DNA of 55,569 bases, taken from the NCBI GenBank assembly GCA_964479275.1, contig CAYZLR010000012.1:1-55569 (forward strand), written 5' to 3'. Below, piece after piece: positions 49,611 to 55,569 of this stretch. Under the pieces are notes generated by a model that had not been told where the DNA came from, did not search any database, and saw nothing but the letters and a program-made list of their open reading frames with translations. How positions within the stretch are numbered: position 1 is the first letter of the stretch; each line of letters begins with the position of its first letter. The stretch is from CALLPQ01 sp964479275. GTDB taxonomy: Bacteria; Pseudomonadota; Alphaproteobacteria; Caulobacterales; Parvularculaceae. The position numbers and the translations under genes are program-made.

Positions 49611-50187
49611 TAAATACTCCTATTAAATACTGTCTGATTGTTGCTCCTTTTAAATCTTCGGGAGTTGCATCTAACCAATAGTTTGTAGCAGATATAATAT
49701 CTTGAACTATCTGCAATGAACCTACTTGCTCATATATTTCTAAAGAATATTTATGATTTACTATAAAAGATCCTCCTTTACTTAATAAGCTTTCAATATC
49801 CTCGTTAGGATAAGACATTTGAAGTAAGGCTATTACTGCTGCTTGTGCTGATTCGGATATTGTTTTACGCCTGGCTTTAAGTAGTTTAACTTTTTGACGA
49901 GATGTAGGCTTTTTAATTTTGTTTACAGTCATACCAATTGTTCCATCCTCATCATAGTAATGAATAGCATAATCTATCTTATCTACTAATGTATCAGGTC
50001 CATAATTATATGTTATATCTACTTCTACAACTAATTCTGTCTTATCTTCATCTCCGTAATATAACTCTGTTGTTATGTATCCATTAGTTATGACTTCATC
50101 ATATATAAGATTTGGAATACATTGTTTTTTAAAGTCTGCAGTTTTTATAGGATATACTTTTGTATATCTTTGTAGTCTTAGTTCCAT
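49603..50187 (-). CDS. Virion-region protein (194 aa)
   Basis: Contains LVVEVDITYNYGPDTLVDK, DYAIHYYDEDGTIGMTV and a long helical C-terminal part (SESAQAAVIALLQMSYPNED). Position suggests a tail or baseplate-collar component. No family recognised. Confidence 0.55.
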   Translation of the reverse strand: MELRLQRYTKVYPIKTADFKKQCIPNLIYDEVITNGYITTELYYGDEDKTELVVEVDITYNYGPDTLVDKIDYAIHYYDEDGTIGMTVNKIKKPTSRQKVKLLKARRKTISESAQAAVIALLQMSYPNEDIESLLSKGGSFIVNHKYSLEIYEQVGSLQIVQDIISATNYWLDATPEDLKGATIRQYLIGVFSA

Positions 50188-50870
50188 TATAATACTACCT
50201 CCGGTAAAATATACTCTATAAACATGGTTATCCTTAATTGCCTATTTGCTGTAGTTGATCCAGGTACAGATCTCATCATTAAATGCAAGTCTCCGTTGTT
50301 TACAAAGGTATAATCCGCTAGAGGAATTTCAAACCCTGACATATCGTTAGCATTTTTTGCTCCTGCGTCTAAATCTACTGTAATGTTTGCTTCAGGAATA
50401 TCGATAGCTCCAATTTCTGCGTTCGAATCTATAGGATTATCCGCCAATAGATCTACATCATGCACTCTAGCATAAGTCTCTATAGAATCGATATCGTTAG
50501 AATTACCTCTTACTTTTACGAATATTCTTTTTAGTATAGATCCTGCCGGGAACATCATACCTAGTCCGTCCCAGTCAATATTAGGCGTTGCGTTATTTCC
50601 TAGATCTAAGTCCCAGTCTTGTAGGTTAGGACCGAAGTTTGGATCTGACCAACATGCCCATTCGTCGTCATTATCTATTTCAAATCTTCCAGATATGGTT
50701 ATTATTTTTCTACTTAATAAAACTTGTTTATCGTCACTTACAGTTTCTCTTAATCCTATTATTTCTTCTAAATTAGTGTTAGCAATTAATTCATCTTCTC
50801 TTTCTGAACCTGCTAAAGCTTTAAAGGTTCTTCCTTCTGAATCTTGATATATTTTATATAATAAAGGCAT
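50187..50870 (-). CDS. Virion structural protein (227 aa)
   Basis: Beta-rich, starting MPLLYKIYQDSEGRTFKALA, with WDLDLGNNATPNIDWDGLG and a C-terminus rich in Asp and beta-strands. Overlaps both neighbours by one or two bases. Tail or collar component by context. Confidence 0.55.
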   Translation of the reverse strand: MPLLYKIYQDSEGRTFKALAGSEREDELIANTNLEEIIGLRETVSDDKQVLLSRKIITISGRFEIDNDDEWACWSDPNFGPNLQDWDLDLGNNATPNIDWDGLGMMFPAGSILKRIFVKVRGNSNDIDSIETYARVHDVDLLADNPIDSNAEIGAIDIPEANITVDLDAGAKNANDMSGFEIPLADYTFVNNGDLHLMMRSVPGSTTANRQLRITMFIEYILPEVVL

Positions 50871-51529
50871 TAAGGTATCCTTTTTAAAACAAATAAAGCT
50901 CTATGCACAGCTGCTTCTAAATTAGCTGCTCCTCTACCTGAAAATTCTAATATAATTGTATTTAATCCTTCTGGAAGATTTACAATTAGCTTACCGGAGT
51001 TATTTAAAAATTGATCAGTTCTAGAATTTGTAGTAGCCGGTCCTTCTACTCCTCCTGATATTATAGGTAATACTACTCCAGGTCCTCCAGAATCTTTAGG
51101 TTCTATGTGTAGAGGGTATATGTCAGTACCGTTTACTTCCAAATGAGCTTCAAAATTTAATGTAGTATTATTCATGCTAAATATATATGAAAAATCTAAT
51201 AAATAATCTCCGGCATCTTTAATATTATAAACTACTGTTAGGTATGGTTCAAATACTCCATTTTGTTGGTTTATTATACCGTCTGTTCGTTCATTTACTT
51301 GGTAAAAATCTCTCCACCATTCTAAATCAGTGCCTGCTGCATTCTGTCTTAATGTATATATGCAGTTAGCCTCTGAAGTAGAAGGTACAGGGCTATCTGC
51401 AAGATCGTCTATTTGTCTTGTATCTACGTAATTTTTAGTGGCTGCGTCTTGCGGATCTACAGGGTCAAGTAGTTCCTTAACTCTAGCTACTCCGTTCATT
51501 AATATGTCAACAAAGAAAGGTCTACTCAT
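50870..51529 (-). CDS. Small fibre-type virion protein (219 aa)
   Basis: N-terminal MNGVARVKELLDPVDPQDAA with TKNYVDTRQID is the typical phage fibre attachment segment (DPVDPQDAATKNYVD). The C-terminal half is a beta domain of the TNF/C1q-like kind (VNGTDIYPLHIEPKDSGGPG). A fibre with a receptor-binding head is likely. Confidence 0.65.
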   Translation of the reverse strand: MSRPFFVDILMNGVARVKELLDPVDPQDAATKNYVDTRQIDDLADSPVPSTSEANCIYTLRQNAAGTDLEWWRDFYQVNERTDGIINQQNGVFEPYLTVVYNIKDAGDYLLDFSYIFSMNNTTLNFEAHLEVNGTDIYPLHIEPKDSGGPGVVLPIISGGVEGPATTNSRTDQFLNNSGKLIVNLPEGLNTIILEFSGRGAANLEAAVHRALFVLKRIP

Positions 51530-52212
51530 TAGCTAGACGGTCCTAAAAGCTCTACTACAACTCCTGCAAGAGTTGCGTTGGATGTAAGTACTCTTTCATT
51601 AGCATTAGCTGTTTTGTTTATACATACTTCTATTTGCGCTCCAGTAGAATCGTATACTTCGATGCTGTGAATATCTGAAACTATAGAAGAAGATACTGTA
51701 AGACCTGTATCAGCTACTAAAGATACTGTTTGCCTATCGGCAACTGTATTTCCTAATAAAGTATCATCTAGATTTCTTTGAATTCCAAGCCAGTTGTTAG
51801 GATCTGTAGCTGTTCCGCCTAAGAATTCTAATTTATCTCCTATGCTAAGTAAATCTGCACCTTGAATACCTGTAATAGTTCCTGCGTTTGTTACTACCCA
51901 TTGATCTCCTACATGTAATGTTGTTAGGTCGCCTTGAGTTTTATCTGCTACTGTTGGAAGGGCTCCAGGTGCTGCATCAAAAGCTCCTTGAGATCTTTCT
52001 AACATGTTAATTTGATCAGTAACCCAGGTTTCGCAGGCTATGTCGCATATTACTCCGTTTAGGAATATTCTAGATTTATTATCTGTTGAGTTATGCCATT
52101 GTTGACCTTCTACTGGAGAGGCTGGATCTGCTGCTAATACTTCAAATCCACCGTTTTTGATTGATGATGATTGAGTTAAATCAATGTTACTGTAAAATTT
52201 CTTGTCTGCCAT
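51529..52212 (-). CDS. Small fibre-type virion protein (227 aa)
   Basis: Contains ADPASPVEGQQWHNSTDNKS, a module common at the base of phage fibres, then ETWVTDQINMLERSQGAF and VGDQWVVTNAGTITGIQGAD. Related repeat blocks occur in the protein at 53781. Fibre or collar by context. Confidence 0.65.
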   Translation of the reverse strand: MADKKFYSNIDLTQSSSIKNGGFEVLAADPASPVEGQQWHNSTDNKSRIFLNGVICDIACETWVTDQINMLERSQGAFDAAPGALPTVADKTQGDLTTLHVGDQWVVTNAGTITGIQGADLLSIGDKLEFLGGTATDPNNWLGIQRNLDDTLLGNTVADRQTVSLVADTGLTVSSSIVSDIHSIEVYDSTGAQIEVCINKTANANERVLTSNATLAGVVVELLGPSS

Positions 52213-52598
52213 TACTGTACTCCTTCTACTTTTATTAATACGTTATTTATATTTATCGACGAACATGTTTGTAGTTCTAATGTCGTTGGGTTTAATGTGA
52301 AACTTAATTCTATGTCATTTCCTAATGAATCAAACGCTTTATAATTGCACACATCTGTAGAGAATGTATGAGGAATTATCTGATTTATATCTGCTGTAAG
52401 ATTTAGTACTAGGTTTTGACATTTTACAGCGTCTGTTGTATCAAACTTATAAGGTAGATCATTCCATGTATCTGTTCCTGTTCCTATCTTTACTCTGCAT
52501 GAGTCTATTTCGTATCCAAATTCTCCTTGAGCTAAAGTCGGATTTGATGTTGTCCAGTTTACTGCTAAGTCTCTTCTAATTTGGATTTTATCAGCCAT
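52212..52598 (-). CDS. Tail fibre N-terminal-type protein (128 aa)
   Basis: IQIRRDLAVNWTTSNPTLAQ followed by GEFGYEID, KIGTGTDTWNDLPY is the classical tail-fibre attachment segment. The remaining part is a small beta domain. It may act as the adhesin base to which the next small fibres attach. Confidence 0.7.
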   Translation of the reverse strand: MADKIQIRRDLAVNWTTSNPTLAQGEFGYEIDSCRVKIGTGTDTWNDLPYKFDTTDAVKCQNLVLNLTADINQIIPHTFSTDVCNYKAFDSLGNDIELSFTLNPTTLELQTCSSININNVLIKVEGVQ

Positions 52599-52876
52599 TA
52601 TGAAGCTCCTCCACCATCAAAGCATTGTTCTGGTAGAAATACTGAGTTTGCGAATCCTCCGTCTAAACATTGATCTGTATTTGATAGTTGCGCTATAAGA
52701 TCTAATGCTGCTTGAACGTCTGTAGCTGATAATCCTGATAATGTATTATCGTAAGTTACTTGAGATGCTGAACAGTTGCATTCTGACGAACCCGTTCCAT
52801 CTCCGTGATTGTTAACGGTTATTCGAGATTGTATAGGATTTGAAGATCCTGTTTTTTGTTTATTTATATCTGACAA
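52598..52876 (-). CDS. Small fibre-type protein (92 aa)
   Basis: VTYDNTLSGLSATDVQAALD is a conserved phage fibre segment (YDNxxSGLxATxVQxAID). A Cys-rich centre (SSECNCSASQ) and a C-terminal Cys pair may bind metal. Virion component by context. Confidence 0.65.
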   Translation of the reverse strand: MSDINKQKTGSSNPIQSRITVNNHGDGTGSSECNCSASQVTYDNTLSGLSATDVQAALDLIAQLSNTDQCLDGGFANSVFLPEQCFDGGGAS

Positions 52877-52889
52877 GATGTAATATCCT

Positions 52890-53183
52890 TTATACTAAAT
52901 ATTTATAAATTCCTGCTGCAATGGCACATACTATTGGAGCTGCTTTTATTGTAAATTTTACTATTGCTTTTATTTGTATCTTAGTCTTTTCTAGTTCTGA
53001 TAGATCGCTTCTAAACTCTTTTTGTTCTATTTCTAGAAGCTCTGTTCTTCTCATATGTTCTTCTAGGTTTTTTTCTTGTTTTATCAGAGTTTTATCTACT
53101 GCGTCAAGTTTATCGTCTGTTGAGGATAGTTTATCTTCTATTCTGTCTAGTTGGTGAATAACGTGTTGCAGTAGATCTTTCAT
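52890..53183 (-). CDS. Coiled coil with C-terminal membrane anchor (97 aa)
   Basis: Heptads throughout (LSSTDDKLDAVDKTLIKQEK, EEHMRRTELLEIEQKEFRSD) and a hydrophobic C-terminus (FTIKAAPIVCAIAAGIYKYL). The EHMRRTELLE element recurs in phage proteins of this kind, which resemble holin/accessory lysis proteins (XhlA-like). Assignment uncertain. Confidence 0.55.
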   Translation of the reverse strand: MKDLLQHVIHQLDRIEDKLSSTDDKLDAVDKTLIKQEKNLEEHMRRTELLEIEQKEFRSDLSELEKTKIQIKAIVKFTIKAAPIVCAIAAGIYKYLV

Positions 53184-53184
53184 A

Positions 53185-53322
53185 TTAACTCTTTATTCTT
53201 TTTTTAATGGCTTCGATCATTGATTTCTTTTTCTTCTTTTTGAATTTTCCACCAAAATTGATCGCTTCTGCTAATGATTTCTTATTTTTTTTCTCAGAGT
53301 CTTGTTTGTTTTTGTAATTCAT
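53185..53322 (-). CDS. Lysine-rich small protein (45 aa)
   Basis: MNYKNKQDSEKKNKKSLAEA... followed by a KKKKKK run. AAGGATT before ATG. Similar in type to the basic protein at 49068. DNA-binding or virion-internal by composition. Confidence 0.5.
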   Translation of the reverse strand: MNYKNKQDSEKKNKKSLAEAINFGGKFKKKKKKSMIEAIKKRIKS

Positions 53323-53331
53323 GTTTAATCC

Positions 53332-53781
53332 TTATTTATTTAATATAGATAATGCATCTTCTTTAATTTCTTCAGTTATTATTGTAGATGTTTCTAATGT
53401 TGTTATTAGTGTTATTGCTTTTCCTACTTGTATTTTACTGAGTGCTGTAAAAATAGCTTCAGTAGCAGTTTCTAAAGAATCTGAATCTTCTTGAGTAATG
53501 TTTAAATTCTTCAAATGACCTGTGAATAATCGTAATACATCTTTACATTTTTCTTCTTCTAATTTTCCAGCTTCTATAAGAGTTTGTTTAAATTCTTCAC
53601 GTTCCTGTAAAGCTTTTACTTCTTGCCATTTTTGCTCTAAATCTTCTAATTTAGTTATGTCTTCATCATCTATAATTTGCTTTAAAAGAATACCTTTATT
53701 ATTAACATTCATTTTAAAATGATTAAAAACGGCTTGAATATCTGTTATTGCATTAAATCTATCTTTAATTTCTTGTTCCAT
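53332..53781 (-). CDS. Hypothetical helical protein (149 aa)
   Basis: Charged helices (MEQEIKDRFNAITDIQAVFN, KLEDLEQKWQEVKALQEREE), no Cys except one. Located between fibre genes. Possible chaperone or fibre-assembly factor by context. Confidence 0.5.
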   Translation of the reverse strand: MEQEIKDRFNAITDIQAVFNHFKMNVNNKGILLKQIIDDEDITKLEDLEQKWQEVKALQEREEFKQTLIEAGKLEEEKCKDVLRLFTGHLKNLNITQEDSDSLETATEAIFTALSKIQVGKAITLITTLETSTIITEEIKEDALSILNK

Positions 53782-54689
53782 TATGATAACCTCGTAAATA
53801 GTAATTGTCCAAAAATATTCGGTTCTGATGCAAAATTATGAGTAGATCCTAATCTACCTGCAGTTTGGGCTCTATTTTCAATTTGAATTTCTGTAGTTGA
53901 TGTTAAAGTTATAGTTCCTATAATTAAAACTGCTGATTCGTCTCCAGAAGGTGATGCGCCGATTCCAATATTAGATGTTAATAATGTTGTAGAATTAGTT
54001 ATGTCGAATAACCTTGTTAAAGTTCTATTAGTTCTAAAATGAGCTTGATTTCCTACTACTGAATATGTTCCTGCAGGTAATGTAAGTATGTTTGTCAACG
54101 TATCTAATGTTCCGAAATCTCCAGTTAATGTATTATACGGCATAGCTGCGAATGAACCTACTGATGCGCTTACTGCGTTTAATCCTAAAGCTGCGGCTGT
54201 TGGATCTTCCCAGCTCCATCTAGCTGTTTCAGTTGTGGTAGATGCTGAAAATTGTACCCATGCCCCGCTTAAGAATTGCCATAATCCTGCTGCACGAACT
54301 GTTCCGTCTGCAAATTGTAATTGCCCTTCAATTGGAGAAACTGGATCTGCTGATTGAGGGATAAGATTTAAAGTATTTTGAATTGATCCTGTTCTGATCC
54401 ATACTGTTCCGTTGAATTCCCATAATCCTTCTGTTCTAGATGTTCCGTCTGAGTAGAATAGTTGACCTTGAACTGGTGATGTTGGATCTGCTGCTAATGG
54501 GTTTAGTTTTAGGTGATCTACTAGTGATCCAATAAATTCGAAAGCTCCGTTTTGATATTTATATACTCCTTCTGTATTTGTTGTTCCGTCATCGTAATAG
54601 ATCATGCCTTCAACAGGATTAGCTGGTGCGGCAGATTGAGGTGTTAATGTGTTGGTGTTGAATTTAGGGTTCTTACCAATAAAAGCCAT
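53781..54689 (-). CDS. Fibre protein with three base repeats and C1q-like head (302 aa)
   Basis: Three ~42-residue repeats near the N-terminus, each with PxSPVEGxLxYxDGT and EGxWxFNG-like segments (residues ~12-150), then a C-terminal globular beta domain (LPAGTYSVVGNQAHFRTNRT ... TEIQIENRAQTAGRLGS) of the TNF/C1q-like class common in receptor-binding tips. Most likely a receptor-binding fibre. The repeats should be compared with those in 51529-52212. Confidence 0.7.
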   Translation of the reverse strand: MAFIGKNPKFNTNTLTPQSAAPANPVEGMIYYDDGTTNTEGVYKYQNGAFEFIGSLVDHLKLNPLAADPTSPVQGQLFYSDGTSRTEGLWEFNGTVWIRTGSIQNTLNLIPQSADPVSPIEGQLQFADGTVRAAGLWQFLSGAWVQFSASTTTETARWSWEDPTAAALGLNAVSASVGSFAAMPYNTLTGDFGTLDTLTNILTLPAGTYSVVGNQAHFRTNRTLTRLFDITNSTTLLTSNIGIGASPSGDESAVLIIGTITLTSTTEIQIENRAQTAGRLGSTHNFASEPNIFGQLLFTRLS

Positions 54690-54728
54690 GAAAATTCCTT
54701 GTGCTTATAGAGTTTTATCTCTGTTGGT

Positions 54729-55103
54729 TTATAGTATAGACCAGTTAGATCCATTAAATATATATGTTTTTGATGCGTAATCTGAATCTATAATATCTGA
54801 TACTTGTCCATCTATAGTTTCCGATCCTGCTGTAATTACTGTAATAGGATTTGTATTTGCCGATCCTGTTGAATCTTTAATTCTTATGTAAAAGTTTGCA
54901 GATGCTGTTGGAGGTAGAGTTACTTCTACTGCTGCTGTAGTATCTATTAAATACGTTTTATTTGTTTCTGCTGTAAAATCAGAACTTTCCTGCTCTATTG
55001 CGAATTGAACGTTATTTACGAAATCCGTTACTAGGTCTACAGCTTCTTGTTGACTTAGTACTCTGTCAAGTATTTTAGGTAGTGGGTTTACTTTAAATGT
55101 CAA
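54729..55103 (-). CDS. Fibre-tip-type virion protein (124 aa)
   Basis: TTG start at 55103 with AAGGAGC eight bases upstream. The C-terminal domain (GSANTNPITVITAGSETIDG ... YIFNGSNWSIL) is related to the end of the protein at 10427-11098. Small fibre or collar-tip protein. Translated just after the coiled-coil fibre. Confidence 0.65.
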   Translation of the reverse strand: MTFKVNPLPKILDRVLSQQEAVDLVTDFVNNVQFAIEQESSDFTAETNKTYLIDTTAAVEVTLPPTASANFYIRIKDSTGSANTNPITVITAGSETIDGQVSDIIDSDYASKTYIFNGSNWSIL

Positions 55104-55105
55104 TA

Positions 55106-55569
55106 TCAGCTCCTTGTTACAGATGATACTCTGTTTTCTGTATCATAGGTTATTGTTAGAGTTGCTACTGTCATTCCTGCTAATCCATATACTACTGTTT
55201 CTACCTGTCCTACACCGTTTCCTGAGGCAACGTATGTAAGAGCAATAGAATCGTGTGCGTCCGGTACTAAGTCGGCTGCAGATTTATCATTTAATGATTC
55301 TAGTGCTGTTGTGTGAAGATCTAATTCAGTGTTAACATCGGTTAATTCTGTTGTGATGCTTGTTAATGCTGTAGTTTGACTGTCTAATTCACTGTTTACG
55401 TCTGATAAAGCTGTTGTGTGAAGATCTAATTCAGTGTTAACATCGGTTAATTCTGTTGTGATGCTTGTTAATGCTGTAGTTTGACTGTCTAATTCACTGT
55501 TTACGTCTGATAAAGCTGTTGTGTGAAGATCTAATTCAGTGTTAACATCGGTTAATTCTGTTGTGATGC
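55106..55569 (-). CDS. Coiled-coil tail fibre protein, C-terminal part (continues at 398)
   Basis: Continuation of the gene that starts at 398, through the five-heptad repeats, then LESLNDKSAADLVPDAHDSI and a beta-type end (YVASGNGVGQVETVVYGLAG), stop TGA at 55106. This is one of three TGA stops seen, placed next to the next gene's TTG start. Total length depends on the true repeat number. Confidence 0.75.
   Translation of the reverse strand, partial: ITTELTDVNTELDLHTTALSDVNSELDSQTTALTSITTELTDVNTELDLHTTALSDVNSELDSQTTALTSITTELTDVNTELDLHTTALESLNDKSAADLVPDAHDSIALTYVASGNGVGQVETVVYGLAGMTVATLTITYDTENRVSSVTRS
55305..55569. repeat. 105-bp tandem repeat, right part (2.5 copies)
   Basis: Units begin at 55305, 55410 and 55515 (partial). 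The last 55 bases equal bases 1-55 exactly, so the contig is circular in assembly or ends within the array. Total copy number is unresolved: joining at 55, 160 or 265 bp of overlap gives different counts. Confidence 0.95.

Noticed and set aside
1..55569. CRISPR array from the tandem repeats at the contig ends
   Set aside because: The 105-bp units are contiguous, identical and in-frame coding, with no unique spacers.

Overview
This window is an essentially complete, AT-rich, short-tailed (podovirus-type) phage genome given as a linear contig that was cut inside a repeat. The last 55 bases equal the first 55, and both ends lie in the same 105-bp in-frame tandem repeat of a tail-fibre gene, so the molecule is probably circular or circularly permuted in assembly. 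The morphogenesis genes support a tailed phage with a short tail: TerL, P22-type portal, scaffold, HK97-type major capsid protein, a gp11-like head-tail adaptor, a very large gp12-like tail-tube/nozzle protein, ejection-type internal proteins and many small fibre proteins. No tape measure, sheath or integrase was seen. Signal peptides with lipoboxes, an outer-membrane-like small protein, a lysozyme-type SLT enzyme, an M15 endopeptidase and a spanin-like overlapping gene pair suggest a Gram-negative, AT-rich host. The promoters are of sigma70 type (TTGACA/TATAAT with 16-17 bp spacing) and there is no phage RNA polymerase. The host cannot be named from the sequence.

Layout. A divergent promoter region at 24539-24764 splits the map. 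Leftward (24538 down to 1, continuing from 55569 to 48338) runs the late operon. It starts with a putative HTH regulator (23840-24538) and a 0.6-kb non-coding block, then small membrane proteins. Next comes a tightly overlapping cassette (coiled coil, GNAT, ClpP-like protease, PQ-loop membrane protein, trypsin-like protease), followed by TerL, portal, scaffold, capsid, adaptor, tail nozzle, an S74 chaperone-bearing protein, internal proteins and the coiled-coil fibre that spans the contig ends. Across the junction it continues with fibre and collar genes, lysine-rich small proteins, a phospholipase-A2-like small protein and a RusA-type resolvase. Rightward (24765-48341) is the early/middle region: dozens of very small genes (many membrane or Cys-rich, several paralogous), an SLT lysozyme, a collagen-like lipoprotein, a ribosomal protein bL31 homologue, a GIY-YIG homing-type endonuclease, then replication and recombination genes: AEP-type primase, M15 endolysin, SF3-like helicase, exonuclease VIII-like PD-(D/E)XK nuclease, a nucleotide hydrolase-like protein, endonuclease VII and family A DNA polymerase.

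The least expected observations are these. (1) A bL31 gene carries an in-frame UAG exactly between its zinc-domain half and its C-terminal half. (2) Two other otherwise intact genes carry in-frame UGA, in a genome where UGA is almost unused as a stop. (3) Two copies of a structured RNA-like element lie upstream of bL31 and upstream of the polymerase operon. (4) A recurrent motif of the ACCGAWKTTAG type is spread over the early region. (5) A 35-residue (five-heptad) VNTR lies in a tail fibre. (6) An overlapping protease/PQ-loop cassette lies beside the terminase.
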